A stretch of 64,000 nucleotides of DNA from Salarchaeum sp. JOR-1 (GCF_007833275.1 NZ_CP042241.1:2108001-2172000), one strand, 5' to 3'; counted from the first letter of the stretch, positions 8,129-16,235 are shown. Notes: generated by a model not told the origin, from the sequence alone. Program-made: numbers and translations.

Positions 8129-8608
8129 TTAGTCCAAATCAGAGCGGGTCGCGCCCACGTACGCACCCTCGACGTCGATGTCGATGCGGCCGTCGCGAGC
8201 GACGGCGCGCCGGGTGGCGTTCCTGAACACGACTTCTTCCTCACCCGTACTTAAACTCGCGCGTCCTAAATAGTTTTCTTCCGCGGCACGCACCGTCCCC
8301 GAAACCCCGCGGACGGCGACCCGAACCGCGTCACCGTCGACGGCGCTCACGCACGCCAGCGCCGCCCGGGCCTCGCTCACGTGGCCGCGACGGGCCCGCA
8401 CGATCGCCTCTCCGGCCCCGTCCGCGAACGCGAAGGCGAACACGCGCAGGTCGGCGTCCGCGCTCCCCGGATCGCCGAGGAGGTTGCCCGCGGCGTACCA
8501 GAGCGCGCGCTGGAAACCGCCCCGCGAGAACTCGGCGTCCGGCCAGCCTTCGAGTTCGACCGCGAGGTACCGCCAGCGCGGACGCAGGTGCTTCGGGAGG
8601 TGCTTCAT
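8129..8608 (-). CDS. rnp2: RNase P protein component 2 (Pop5/Rpp14 family)
   Basis: A 159-residue Pop5-type subunit of archaeal RNase P, the ribonucleoprotein that removes 5' leaders from pre-tRNAs. It starts MKHLPKHLRPRWRYLAVELE, typical of the family, with the conserved FQRALWYAAGNLLGD helix. Pop5 pairs with Rpp30 (Rnp3, encoded two genes upstream) to form the catalytic-domain-binding heterotetramer. Its ATG overlaps the stop of the methyltransferase gene by 4 bp, and psmA follows after 3 bp. The C-terminal third is acidic and less conserved. Confidence 0.93.
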   Translation of the reverse strand: MKHLPKHLRPRWRYLAVELEGWPDAEFSRGGFQRALWYAAGNLLGDPGSADADLRVFAFAFADGAGEAIVRARRGHVSEARAALACVSAVDGDAVRVAVRGVSGTVRAAEENYLGRASLSTGEEEVVFRNATRRAVARDGRIDIDVEGAYVGATRSDLD

Positions 8609-9213
8609 ACGCGCTCAGCGACCAGCACGCCGACCTGGTCGTGCACCATCTCGACGGCCGTGAGCGCGTAACCGGCGTCGGTGAACGCGTCCGCGAGCAC
8701 GCCCACCGTCGCCGGGTCGTCCACGTCGGGACTGAAAAAGGGTTCCTTGGGGTTCGGCTCACCGAATAGCATCACGTCCCCGAGCACGATTTTCTCGGGG
8801 TCGAGGCCGGCGATGACGTCGATCGCCTCGCGCTTTTCCTCGTCCGCGAGGTGGTGCATCGCGAAGTTCGAGGCCACCACTTCCACGGGGCCGTCGTAGC
8901 TCGGACTCCGGAACCGTCCCTCGTCGAACTCGACGTTCTCGACGCCGCGCTCGGCGGCCTTCGCGCGCGCCTCCTCCATCATCCCCTCGCTGATGTCGCG
9001 GCCGACCACGCGCCCCGCTGAACCCGCGACGGCGAGTGCGATGGCGCCCGTCCCTGTCGCCAGGTCGAGAACCGTCTCGTCGCCCGTCAGTCCCGCCGTG
9101 GCGTGCTCGACGACGAGGCGCACGCACTCGTTGTACTCCTCGCTCTTGTTCTCGTCGTACGCCGCGGCGATGTCGTCGAAACGCGCAGCGTGCTCGTCAA
9201 GCGTCTTCTTCAT
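8605..9213 (-). CDS. Class I SAM-dependent methyltransferase
   Basis: A 202-residue Rossmann-fold methyltransferase. Motif I is VLDLATGTGAIALAVAG (about residues 48-64), followed by the acidic post-I residue in GRDISEGMMEEAR and a motif IV-like ASNFAMHHLADEEKREAID. The UbiE/MenG-like arrangement does not reveal the substrate. It sits between rnp3 and rnp2 with overlaps at both ends (17 bp and 4 bp), so it is made together with the RNase P proteins. That context suggests an RNA or RNA-protein substrate, but this is inference; small-molecule methylation is equally possible from sequence alone. Confidence 0.85.
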   Translation of the reverse strand: MKKTLDEHAARFDDIAAAYDENKSEEYNECVRLVVEHATAGLTGDETVLDLATGTGAIALAVAGSAGRVVGRDISEGMMEEARAKAAERGVENVEFDEGRFRSPSYDGPVEVVASNFAMHHLADEEKREAIDVIAGLDPEKIVLGDVMLFGEPNPKEPFFSPDVDDPATVGVLADAFTDAGYALTAVEMVHDQVGVLVAERV

Positions 9214-9892
9214 ACCGTCCCCTACGCACGCCGGGCGCTATGAAGTCGGCGGACATCCGCTCCCGGTTCCGCGCCGCGAGCACGCCCCACTCCCGCAGGC
9301 CCGCGCGAATCCACTCCTCGCTGAACCCCGCCTGTTCGCCGACCGCGACGAGCTCCCGGGGGGCGCGGACGGCAAGGTGGTTTCGGGGCGTGGCGCTCAC
9401 GACGTACGGCGCGTCGTAATGATCGACGATTTCACGGAGCTTTCGGAGGCCGCGCAGCGCCTGCACGCGCCGCCCGCCCGACTCCCGCAACACCGGCCCG
9501 AAATCGAACTCCACCCGAACCGCGTTCCGCTTCGCTGCCTTCACCACCACCTGGTTCACCTCGCTCCCGGGACGCGAGAGCACGTCCACCTTCTCCTCCT
9601 CCGCCACGTACCGATTCATCGTCTCGTTCCCGCCATGCACGCAGAGAACCGTCGCCTCCGAACGGAGGTTCGCCACCGCGCCGCTCGCGCCGGTCGGATC
9701 CTCCGCGTCCACCGTCACCCCCTCCACCACGTCGATACCGTGCTCCTCGCGGACGCGCTCCGCGTCGAAATCAGGACGAGTATCCGCTCTGCTCCTGACG
9801 ACGACGCCGTCGTACCCCACGCCCGCAAGCGTCTCCGCGACGCGGGCGACCGTGCTCGCGCCGTCCGGCTGCGCGAACGCGGCCTCGTACAT
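9197..9892 (-). CDS. rnp3: RNase P protein component 3 (Rpp30 family)
   Basis: About 231 residues with the TIM-barrel Rpp30/PHP-like fold. Family features include the opening YEAAFAQPDGAS, VEGVTVDAEDPTGASGAV, RNAVRVEFDFGPVLRESGG and the C-terminal APRELVAVGEQAGFSEEWIR. It pairs with Pop5 (rnp2) on the RNase P RNA. The ATG at 9892 overlaps the upstream TGA (TGATG), a strong sign of translational coupling; the in-frame GTG at 9895 is the alternative start. It overlaps the following methyltransferase gene by 17 bp. Confidence 0.93.
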   Translation of the reverse strand: MYEAAFAQPDGASTVARVAETLAGVGYDGVVVRSRADTRPDFDAERVREEHGIDVVEGVTVDAEDPTGASGAVANLRSEATVLCVHGGNETMNRYVAEEEKVDVLSRPGSEVNQVVVKAAKRNAVRVEFDFGPVLRESGGRRVQALRGLRKLREIVDHYDAPYVVSATPRNHLAVRAPRELVAVGEQAGFSEEWIRAGLREWGVLAARNRERMSADFIAPGVRRGRYEEDA

Positions 9893-10308
9893 CACAGCGC
9901 CTCGCGAGCGTTCTCCAGCGCGGCTTCGCGCTTCGCCGGATACGCCTTCACCTTCGCGCGCAGCGAGATGCCGTCGCCCAGTTCCGCCTCGCCGTCGAAC
10001 GCGGCCTGCTTGTCGAGGTGCGCGAAGAACTCGCAGTTCTCCGTCACCCGGTCACCCAGCTCGTCACGCAGCCGGTCGATGTCGGCGCCGTCCCGGAGCC
10101 GTTCGAGGACGTGTCGCACGTCGTCCGCCAACTCGACACGCGCCGAGAACACCACGATACGGTCGCCGTTGTGCCCGCGACTCTCGACGCGCTGTACGTC
10201 CGCGTCCTCCGGAAGGAAGTAACGGAGCGCCGACTCCACCCGCTCGTCGGCCTCCGTCTCGTAACAGAACGCCCGGAGGTCGATGTAGTGGAACGGAACA
10301 GAACTCAT
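9892..10308 (-). CDS. RNA-binding protein, COG1325 (predicted exosome-associated)
   Basis: A 138-residue protein starting MSSVPFHYIDLRAFCYETEA. The family (COG1325) is found in archaeal exosome/RNase P clusters and is predicted to bind RNA. Conserved stretches include HNGDRIVVFSARVELADDV and SLRAKVKAYPAKREAALENA. The start at ATG 10308 is preferred over an upstream in-frame GTG, because CGTTTTTATT at 10331-10340 is a clear TATA box about 28 bp before it. It is therefore the likely first gene of the operon that continues through rnp3, the methyltransferase, rnp2, psmA and SBDS. Confidence 0.87.
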   Translation of the reverse strand: MSSVPFHYIDLRAFCYETEADERVESALRYFLPEDADVQRVESRGHNGDRIVVFSARVELADDVRHVLERLRDGADIDRLRDELGDRVTENCEFFAHLDKQAAFDGEAELGDGISLRAKVKAYPAKREAALENAREAL

Positions 10309-10330
10309 TACGCGAAGTATGCGACCACGG

Positions 10331-10340
10331 AATAAAAACG
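10331..10340 (-). promoter_or_regulatory. TATA box of the RNase P/proteasome operon
   Basis: CGTTTTTATT on the minus strand is centred about 28 bp before the ATG at 10308. It marks the probable promoter of the operon from the COG1325 gene to SBDS. Confidence 0.6.
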
Positions 10341-10369
10341 CCGTCCTCCGCGACCGCACGCCGACTGGT

Positions 10370-10561
10370 TTACTCTTCGGTCTCTTCTGCGGCTTCGAGA
10401 CTGTCCTCGGGGACGCCGGCCTCCTGGCCGTCGTCGAACGACACCGTGTAGTTCGCGTCGCCGAACATCGTCTCGACCTTCTGCGTGATCTTGCCCGTCT
10501 CGCCGTCGTAATCGCTGTGCTCGTCGTGCAGCACGACCGTGTCGCCTTCTTCGAAGCTCAT
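10370..10561 (-). CDS. Small KOW/SH3-like acidic protein
   Basis: A 63-residue protein, MSFEEGDTVVLHDEHSDYDG followed by ETGKITQKVETMFGDANYTV. The pattern of a small SH3-like barrel (GDxVxL, then GxxGxI, then YxVxFxDG, then GVPEDxL) resembles KOW-type modules, which often bind nucleic acid or ribosomal components. I recall closely similar short proteins in many haloarchaea. The ATG at 10561 is preferred over upstream start codons because it opens the conserved part. It lies just upstream of the RNase P operon but is separated from it by that operon's own promoter. Confidence 0.75.
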   Translation of the reverse strand: MSFEEGDTVVLHDEHSDYDGETGKITQKVETMFGDANYTVSFDDGQEAGVPEDSLEAAEETEE

Positions 10562-10716
10562 ACGTCCGGATTCCCGCGGCCCGGGCAAAAGCCCCCCGGT
10601 TCGCTCCGACAGAAACGTTATGCCGCCTTGCCGTCAACACAAACCCATGACACTCTACGCCCACACCACGCGCACTCCGAACCGCCATCGGAGACAGACA
10701 CACGAACCACCGAGCA

Positions 10717-11277
10717 ATGCCGATTGACGACACGTGGTTCCTCGCGCAGCGCGCCGAACAGACCGCCGAACGCGCCTACCACCGCATCAGCGAGGGGTAC
10801 GACGAGTTCATGGAGTTCTCCCGCACGCGCCACGTCGACCGCCGGCGCTTCCGGACGCTCGCGGAACGCATCGAACGAACGGGCGCGCCGTTCGGCGCGC
10901 ACACCATCGTCTACCGGCCGTCCGGCGAACTCCTCCTCGTCCGCCACGACGGCGTCGACCTCTGGGTGCTCCCCGGCGGCGGCGTGGAAACCGACGAGAC
11001 ATACCGCGAGGCAGCTGAACGCGAACTCGAAGAGGAAGCCGGTGTCGACGCCGACTACCGCGGGCTCGCGATGCTCACCCGCATCACCGTTCGCTCCGGC
11101 CCCTACGAGACCGGGGGCGTCCTCCCCGTCTTCGCCGCCGACGCAACCGACTGCACCGCCCCCGAAATCAGCGACCCCGACGACGAAATCAGCGCCGCGC
11201 GCTGGTTCGACGACCTCCCCGACGACACCCGGGATCGGGACGACCTCGAACACTGGCGCAAGCGCGTGCTCGCCTGA
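10717..11277 (+). CDS. Nudix hydrolase
   Basis: A 186-residue Nudix enzyme. The Nudix box is complete: from GGVETDE through REAAERELEEEAGV, it fits GX5EX7REUXEEXGU at about residues 90-112. The family cleaves nucleoside diphosphates linked to another group, with Mg2+ held by the box glutamates. The substrate cannot be read from the sequence. An N-terminal helical extension of about 55 residues (RTRHVDRRRFRTLAERIE) precedes the Nudix fold, as in a haloarchaeal subgroup. It appears to be a single-gene unit and converges on the next gene. Confidence 0.9.
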   Translation: MPIDDTWFLAQRAEQTAERAYHRISEGYDEFMEFSRTRHVDRRRFRTLAERIERTGAPFGAHTIVYRPSGELLLVRHDGVDLWVLPGGGVETDETYREAAERELEEEAGVDADYRGLAMLTRITVRSGPYETGGVLPVFAADATDCTAPEISDPDDEISAARWFDDLPDDTRDRDDLEHWRKRVLA

Positions 11278-11286
11278 CACACCCCC

Positions 11287-12114
11287 TTACTCCGCGCCGA
11301 ACTCCACGCCCTCCCGCGTCTCGGCGTCGATGCGGCGGAGTGCGGCGCGGGCGTTGCCGGCGTGATAGCCGAAGAACACGTCGTTCGCGTACTCCTCCGC
11401 GACTTCGGCGGCGTGGAGGAGGTTGTCGATGTCGATATCGACGGCGTAGAGTTCGACGCTGAACGGCGTGTCGAGGAGGGACTGGAAGCCCGATGCGATG
11501 GTTTCGAGCCAGTAGGTCGTGCCGTAGTTCGTGTCGTAGAGGGGGACGACGAACTCGTCCACGTACTCGCTGAGCGCGTCGATATCGAGGCCGCTGCGTT
11601 CGTAGAGGTGGCCGGGATAGGGGTCGGGGTGGAGGGTGAGGGAGAGTTTCCCCGGGACGCGGTCGCGGATTTCGGCGACGAACTCCGTGATGACCGAGGC
11701 GCGCCACTCGCCCCAGTCGTCGTAGTCGCTCTCGCTGAAGGCGTCCTCGCAGCGCTCGCAGTGACAGTACTCGCCGCGGGGGAAGCCCACGTCGTCGAGC
11801 CGGAGGTCGTCGTTCGCGTCGGTGCAGGCCTCCACGACCTCGACGAGGCCGTTCTTGTAGTGGCCGGCGCTCGGGCAGATGTAGCTCCAGTCGAAGTAGG
11901 TGCGTTCCTTCGTCGCCCGGTTCCCCTCGTCGTCCACGGGCACGAGACCCGGGTCGGTCTCGGCGGTGGCGGTGTCGCCGAAACAGGACACCATGTTCAC
12001 GCCGTTCTCCACGGGGTCGGTGTGGCGGCCCGTGACGTCCTTCACCTCGTAGAACCCGCGGTCGAACTCCGGCCAGTCCAGCTCCTCGGCGTTCCGCGTG
12101 ACGACGCCGTACAT
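11287..12114 (-). CDS. Uncharacterised protein, possible TIM-barrel glycosidase-like fold
   Basis: A 275-residue acidic cytoplasmic protein that I do not recognise with certainty. The order of its motifs recalls TIM-barrel glycoside-hydrolase-like proteins: NMVSCFGDTA, YFDWSYICPSAGHY, then RLDDVGFPRGEYCHCERCED, where a strand-end aspartate pair is followed by CxCxxC, then SLTLHPDPYPGHLYE and EFVVPLYDTNYG. Candidate acid residues are Asp108 and Asp109 (RLDDVGFPR). The CxCxxC cluster may bind a metal or be structural. There is no signal peptide. It is convergent with the Nudix gene, and the 36-residue membrane peptide gene is upstream only in the sense of lying 37 bp away in the genome. Confidence 0.6.
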   Translation of the reverse strand: MYGVVTRNAEELDWPEFDRGFYEVKDVTGRHTDPVENGVNMVSCFGDTATAETDPGLVPVDDEGNRATKERTYFDWSYICPSAGHYKNGLVEVVEACTDANDDLRLDDVGFPRGEYCHCERCEDAFSESDYDDWGEWRASVITEFVAEIRDRVPGKLSLTLHPDPYPGHLYERSGLDIDALSEYVDEFVVPLYDTNYGTTYWLETIASGFQSLLDTPFSVELYAVDIDIDNLLHAAEVAEEYANDVFFGYHAGNARAALRRIDAETREGVEFGAE

Positions 12115-12151
12115 GGAGGAGTGCAGGGCCGCAGGAGGGGTAAGTGGTTCG

Positions 12152-12262
12152 TTAGTCGATGCGGTCGACGGCTTCCTCTGACTCGTCGCTCCCCGTGAGG
12201 AACTTCACGGCGACGTAGAGCAGGATGAGGGCGATGCCGACCTTCAGGAGTTTGCGTGCCAT
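12152..12262 (-). CDS. Single-pass membrane microprotein, 36 residues
   Basis: A 36-residue protein: MARKLLKVGIALILLYVAVK, then FLTGSDESEEAVDRID. It has a basic N-terminus, one membrane helix of about 16 residues and an acidic tail, which is a coherent membrane-peptide design. The ATG at 12262 is chosen because the longer in-frame extension is antisense to pyrI and has arginine-rich, shadow-like composition. It follows pyrI by 38 bp on the same strand. The function is unknown. Confidence 0.55.
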   Translation of the reverse strand: MARKLLKVGIALILLYVAVKFLTGSDESEEAVDRID

Positions 12263-12300
12263 ACCTGACAGTAGACCGCCACCCCTCTTAGTGTTAGGGC

Positions 12301-12759
12301 TTACGCGAGCAGGTGGTCGGTGAGGTCGTCCCGGACGATGGTCTCGCAGTACGCACACCGCACCCCCTCCGAGAGCACGTCGAAGCGAGGCTGCACGGGT
12401 TCGCCAGCGTTCGTGATGCAGTCCGGGTTCGGGCACGCGAGCACGCCCGACACCGTCTCCGGCGGTTCGACGTGCTTCTTCTCCGCGACCTCGTACTCGC
12501 GGATGATGTTGATGGTCGCGTCCGGCGCGATGAGCGACAGCACGTCGAGCTCGTTCTGGGAGAGCTCGCGACCCTCGACCTTCACCACGTCCTTCTTCCC
12601 CATCGTCTGACTCGGAACGTTCATGCCCAGGCTCACGGTCTCGCCGCTCGCGCCATCTATATCGAGGAGCGCGAGGACGTGCAGGGCTTCGCCAGCGTTC
12701 ACGTGGTCGATGACGGTGCCGTTGCGGATCTTGCTGACGCGGAGTTCGGTGTCTGTCAT
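12301..12759 (-). CDS. pyrI: Aspartate carbamoyltransferase regulatory subunit PyrI
   Basis: A 152-residue regulatory chain of aspartate transcarbamoylase. The N-terminal allosteric domain begins [20 protein letters not shown] and binds nucleotides in the family. The C-terminal zinc domain has the four cysteines in CPNPDC and CAYC that hold Zn2+ and contact the catalytic chain. Its ATG overlaps the pyrB stop as ATGA, so the two chains are translated together in pyrB-pyrI order. PyrI gives feedback control of pyrimidine synthesis. Confidence 0.97.
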   Translation of the reverse strand: MTDTELRVSKIRNGTVIDHVNAGEALHVLALLDIDGASGETVSLGMNVPSQTMGKKDVVKVEGRELSQNELDVLSLIAPDATINIIREYEVAEKKHVEPPETVSGVLACPNPDCITNAGEPVQPRFDVLSEGVRCAYCETIVRDDLTDHLLA

Positions 12760-13658
12760 AGCAGGGAGTCGAGGAGGGCCATTCGGACGGGAACGCCGTT
12801 GTGCGCCTGACTGAAGTACGTCGCGTGCCCGGTGTCGTCGAGCTCGGGCGCGATCTCGTCTACGCGCGGGAGCGGGTGCATGATGGAGAGGTCGTCGCGG
12901 GCGTGTTCGAGCGTCTCGGTGTCGATGCTGTACTTCCCGGCGACCTTCCGGTACTCCTCCTCGTCGGGGAAGCGCTCGCGCTGGATGCGCGTGACGTACA
13001 GCACGTCGAGGTTCGGCAGGACGTCGTCGAGGCTCTCGTGTTCCCGGACGTTCGCGCCGGCCTCGTGGAGGTCGTACCGGACGCCCCGCGGGAGTTTCAG
13101 GGACTCCGGGCTGATGAAGTGCTGGCGGGCGTCGAACTTCGTCAGCGCGTGCGCGAGCGAGTGGACTGTCCGCCCGTACTTCAGGTCGCCGAGGATGCCG
13201 ATGGAGAGGTCGTCCAGCCCGGCGTTCTCCCGAATCGTGTAGAGATCGAGGAGCGTCTGGCTCGGGTGGTGGCCCGCGCCGTCGCCCGCGTTCACCACGG
13301 GCACGTCCACGTACTCGCTCGCGAGCTGGGCCGCGCCCTGTTTGGGGTGACGGAGGACGATAGCGTCCGCGTACCCCTCGATGACGCGCACCGTATCCGC
13401 GAGCGACTCGCCCTTCTTCACCGACGACGACTCCACGCTCCCCATGTCGACGACGTCGCCGCCGAGGCGCTTCGCCGCGGTCTCGAAGCTCATCTTCGTT
13501 CGCGTGCTCGGCTCGAAGAAGCAGAGCGCGAGCAACAACTCGGGGTGTCGCTCCCGGAACGCCGAGGGGTCGTCCGCGAACTCGCGCGCGCGGTCGAGTA
13601 CGGCCTCGATGTCAGCCCGCGTGAGTTGTTTAGCGGTGAGCAAGTGGTCGTGACGCAT
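12756..13658 (-). CDS. pyrB: Aspartate carbamoyltransferase catalytic subunit PyrB
   Basis: A 300-residue catalytic chain that makes N-carbamoyl-aspartate from carbamoyl phosphate and aspartate. The carbamoyl-phosphate loop is [15 protein letters not shown] (about residues 48-62). The mobile SVKKGES loop follows, then [20 protein letters not shown], and the aspartate-binding region contains [14 protein letters not shown] and HPLPRVDEI. The ATG at 13658 is preferred over the adjacent GTG at 13661. It overlaps pyrI by 4 bp and is divergent from the MinD-like gene. Confidence 0.97.
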   Translation of the reverse strand: MRHDHLLTAKQLTRADIEAVLDRAREFADDPSAFRERHPELLLALCFFEPSTRTKMSFETAAKRLGGDVVDMGSVESSSVKKGESLADTVRVIEGYADAIVLRHPKQGAAQLASEYVDVPVVNAGDGAGHHPSQTLLDLYTIRENAGLDDLSIGILGDLKYGRTVHSLAHALTKFDARQHFISPESLKLPRGVRYDLHEAGANVREHESLDDVLPNLDVLYVTRIQRERFPDEEEYRKVAGKYSIDTETLEHARDDLSIMHPLPRVDEIAPELDDTGHATYFSQAHNGVPVRMALLDSLL

Positions 13659-13734
13659 CACCGAGTAGGGGGCGCGCCGCTACCTTGAATCCCCCGACCC
13701 GGAGTTGAAGTGTGAAGCCGACACATCCCGGGGC

Positions 13735-14295
13735 GTGCTCGCCGTCACCGGCGGAAAGGGCGGAACGGGAAAGACAACGACCACGCTCGGCCTCGCGGCC
13801 GCGTACGCCCGCCAGCGACGCCGCCCCACAGTCGTCGACGCCGACCGCGACATGCCGAACCTCGCCATCACCGCCGACACCGCGGGCCTCACCGGTATCG
13901 ACGTGGTGGCGAACCGCGACGGCCGCCCAATCGACGGCCTGCTCCCCGCGCGTCCGCCCGGCCCCGTACTCGTCGACTGCCCCGCGGGCGCTGGCCCCGA
14001 CGCCGTCGCCCCGCTCCGGCGCGCCGACCGCGCCGTCCTCGTCACCACTCGCGACCGCGAAGCCATCGAAGACGCCGTCAAAACCACCGAGCTCGCGCGC
14101 GCCGTCGGCACGCCGATAGCGGGACTCGTCGTCACGCACCGCGAACGCGTCCCCGACGGCCTCGCCGAAACCATCGGGGCCACCCACGCGGTCGCAGTCC
14201 CCACGGTCGAGGAACCGCTCGCAGCCGCGGACGCCACCGCCGCCTACGGTCGACTCGCCGACGCGCTTCAGCCCCGCCGCTCACCGAGAACATGA
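13735..14295 (+). CDS. MinD/ParA-like P-loop ATPase
   Basis: About 187 residues of the deviant-Walker ATPase family. The P-loop LAVTGGKGGTGKTTTTLGLA has the signature lysine (KGGTGKTT), and VVDADRDMPNLA is the switch I region. Switch II is VLVDCPAGAGPDAV. The protein is shorter than cell-division MinD (about 260 residues) and lacks a visible C-terminal amphipathic membrane helix. I infer a small orphan ParA/MinD relative, possibly a positioning or assembly ATPase. I chose GTG 13735, right before the conserved strand; an in-frame TTG at 13705 would add 10 residues. Confidence 0.82.
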   Translation: MLAVTGGKGGTGKTTTTLGLAAAYARQRRRPTVVDADRDMPNLAITADTAGLTGIDVVANRDGRPIDGLLPARPPGPVLVDCPAGAGPDAVAPLRRADRAVLVTTRDREAIEDAVKTTELARAVGTPIAGLVVTHRERVPDGLAETIGATHAVAVPTVEEPLAAADATAAYGRLADALQPRRSPRT

Positions 14296-14360
14296 ACAGA
14301 GAACCGTGAGAGTATTCGCGGCCGTGCCGCTCGCCCGTTCAGCGAGGCCTGCGGGTTCGC

Positions 14361-15275
14361 TTACTCCTCGACGTCTTCGGCTTCGAGCTCTTCGGCGATT
14401 TCGTCGGCGTCGACGTCGGCGTCCTCGAGCGCGTCCTCGATGTCACCGAGGTCTTCGCCGCCTGCACCGCCGCCCATCATGCCGCCCATGCCGCCCATCA
14501 TGCCGCCCATGCCGGAGCCGTCGATGACTTCCTGGACGATGACGCGGTCGATGTCGAGCTGGTCGATGACCTGCTGGAGGATCTGCTGCTTGCCCATCAT
14601 CCACTGCTGATTGAACTGGAGCTGGGGGTTCTGGTCGATGTAGAGCGTCTCCTTCTCGACTGTCTCCGTTTCGGTCTCGCCCTCGTCGTTCTCGACGTCC
14701 TCCTCGACTTCGTCGGTTTCGAGGTGCATGTCGAGGTCGACGTCGAAGTACATCGAGAGGAGGCCCTGGGCCTTCTCCAGGCGGTCGGTGACCTCACCGA
14801 GGATTTCGTACTCGTACTCGACGTCCTGGCCGGCGAGCGCGTGGTTGAAGTCGACGCGGGCGCGGCCGCCGACGATGGTCTCGACGTGACCGTGCTCGCC
14901 GTCGATGTCGACGTGCGCGCCGGGGAACCGAGAGTCCTCGGGGATCTTGTCCGACTTCACCGTGCGGACCTGTTCCTCGTCGTACTCGCCGAACGGCTGG
15001 TCGACCACGACGCTGCCCTCGTCGCCGACTTCCTTCCCGACGATGTCCTCTTCGACGGGCTCGAAGATGTGTCCCTCGCCGAGGATGATGGTGCGGGGCG
15101 CGAACTCCTGCTCGTCGGTGTCGACGCCTTCCTCCTCCGCGACTTCCTCGTCGGTCGTGTCGACGAGTTCGCCGCCGTCGACGGTTCGGGCGGTGTAGGC
15201 GAGTCGGATGAAGTCGCCGTTCTGCAGTCCTTCGGCGGATTCGTCGGCCGTGTCGGCCTCGGTTTCGTCGCTCAT
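14361..15275 (-). CDS. FKBP-type peptidyl-prolyl isomerase, SlyD-like
   Basis: A 304-residue archaeal long-type FKBP. The FKBP part (about 20-190) contains GDFIRLAYTARTVDGGELVD, ILGEGHIFEPVEEDIVGKEV and, after the insert-in-flap region, GGRARVDFNHALAGQDVEYE. These last motifs are the SlyD-type IF-domain signature for chaperone activity. The C-terminal part contains LQFNQQWMMGKQQILQQVID, then a run of GGM and GGMM repeats (about 250-277), then an acidic helix ending EAEDVEE. ATG 15275 is chosen because it opens the acidic N-terminus. It should catalyse proline isomerisation and assist folding in the cytoplasm. The Met/Gly run is unusual and may hold metal or hydrophobic substrates. Confidence 0.92.
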   Translation of the reverse strand: MSDETEADTADESAEGLQNGDFIRLAYTARTVDGGELVDTTDEEVAEEEGVDTDEQEFAPRTIILGEGHIFEPVEEDIVGKEVGDEGSVVVDQPFGEYDEEQVRTVKSDKIPEDSRFPGAHVDIDGEHGHVETIVGGRARVDFNHALAGQDVEYEYEILGEVTDRLEKAQGLLSMYFDVDLDMHLETDEVEEDVENDEGETETETVEKETLYIDQNPQLQFNQQWMMGKQQILQQVIDQLDIDRVIVQEVIDGSGMGGMMGGMGGMMGGGAGGEDLGDIEDALEDADVDADEIAEELEAEDVEE

Positions 15276-15323
15276 ACCCCAATGGACTGCCGTTCTATCC
15301 TTAAGGAGCACGGTTCCGGTGCG

Positions 15324-15512
15324 TTACCGGAACTCGTCGAGCGAACGCAGGACGGACGCGTTCACCGTCAGCCAGGCGGTCGTGCGCTCGTCGTCGCTCG
15401 CGTCGGCGGGTGAGACCGTGCAGCGGGCGGGGCCGTCGGTCGACCGCACCGTCTGTGCGCGCAGCGGGGGGATCGCGTCACCGGTGCCGGCAGGGTGCGT
15501 GGAGTGAGTCAC
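15324..15512 (-). CDS. Small haloarchaeal protein (DUF7511-like)
   Basis: A 62-residue protein with the pattern GPARCTVSPADASDDERTTA, then WLTV, ending SLDEFR. I recall the motif (G/PA)xCTxxPADAxxxxxxTxWLT from a family of small haloarchaeal proteins labelled DUF7511; the number is from memory. The GTG at 15512 gives MTHSTHPAGTG and is the most plausible start, since residues further upstream are low-complexity. It lies 48 bp upstream of the PPIase gene on the same strand. The function is unknown. Confidence 0.6.
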   Translation of the reverse strand: MTHSTHPAGTGDAIPPLRAQTVRSTDGPARCTVSPADASDDERTTAWLTVNASVLRSLDEFR

Positions 15513-15624
15513 GACACGCGTGGAAGGTCGCGGAACGGGCAAGAAGCCTGCTATGTGACGCGTATAGGTCTCGGGAGTCGTCCGGAGTCGGCAGGCTTTC
15601 GGCGGCCCGGCCGCGAGCACAGGT

Positions 15625-16191
15625 ATGTACGAAGTCGAGGTGAAGGTGGAGGCAGATCACGAACGCGTGCGCCGCGAGCTGGACGAGCGGGGCGCGGACG
15701 CGGGGGAGACCGTGGTCCAGGAGGACACGTACTTCGACGCGCCCCACCGGGACTTCGCGGAGACGGACGAGGCGCTCCGCGTGCGCGAGCAGGCGACCGT
15801 CCGCGAGGGCGAGTCCCCGAGCGGGGCGCTGGACGGCGCTGACTCCCGCGTGACGTACAAGGGGCCGCTCGTGGACGGCGAGTCGAAGACGCGGGAGGAA
15901 CACGAAACGGGCGTCGAGTCGGGGCGCGAACTGCGGGCGGTGCTGGACGGCCTCGGGTTCGCGGAGGCGGCGCGCGTGCGGAAGGTGCGGTCGTACTACG
16001 CGCTCGACGGCGTGACGGTGACGCTGGACGACGTGACCGGCCTCGGAGAGTACGTCGAGGTCGAACTCGAGGTCGAGTCCGAACCCGAAATTTCGGACGC
16101 TCGGGAGCGCGCGTACGGCGTGCTCCGCGACCTCGGACTCGACCCGGACGCCCAGATTCGAACGTCCTACCTCGGCCTCCTCCTCGAATAA
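15625..16191 (+). CDS. cyaB: CYTH-domain protein, class IV adenylate cyclase-like
   Basis: A 188-residue CYTH (CyaB/thiamine-triphosphatase) protein. The hallmark EXEXK strand is at the start (MYEVEVKVEAD). It is followed by QEDTYFDAPHRDF, ALRVREQ, RVTYKGP, RKVRSYYALDGVTVTLDDVTGLGEYVEVE in blocks that line the triphosphate tunnel with alternating charged residues. Members cleave or cyclise triphosphates with divalent metal. Whether this one is an adenylate cyclase or a triphosphatase cannot be told from sequence. It precedes SAM synthetase by 69 bp on the same strand. Confidence 0.9.
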   Translation: MYEVEVKVEADHERVRRELDERGADAGETVVQEDTYFDAPHRDFAETDEALRVREQATVREGESPSGALDGADSRVTYKGPLVDGESKTREEHETGVESGRELRAVLDGLGFAEAARVRKVRSYYALDGVTVTLDDVTGLGEYVEVELEVESEPEISDARERAYGVLRDLGLDPDAQIRTSYLGLLLE

Positions 16192-16229
16192 CCTCCAGGC
16201 ATATTCGATTGGTCGGTCGTTTCCGCAAG

Positions 16230-16235
16230 TTATAG
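16230..16235 (+). promoter_or_regulatory. TATA box of the SAM synthetase gene
   Basis: TTATAG is centred about 28 bp before the ATG at 16261. The short upstream region leaves no room for a leader RNA, so no SAM-sensing riboswitch is expected. Confidence 0.5.

Noticed and set aside
5972-8254. Open frame of 760 codons on the plus strand
   Set aside because: Its translation is arginine-rich and repetitive, and it lies across the Bat-type, SBDS and psmA genes on other frames. High GC content removes stop codons from shadow frames.
10648-10727. Short frame MTLYAHTTRTPNRHRRQTHE before the Nudix gene
   Set aside because: It is basic and His/Arg/Thr-rich, unlike the acidic proteins around it, and has no family resemblance or clear promoter.
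13705-13734. TTG start giving a longer MinD-like protein
   Set aside because: TTG starts are rare in haloarchaea and the extra ten residues precede the first strand of the fold. GTG 13735 starts exactly at that strand.
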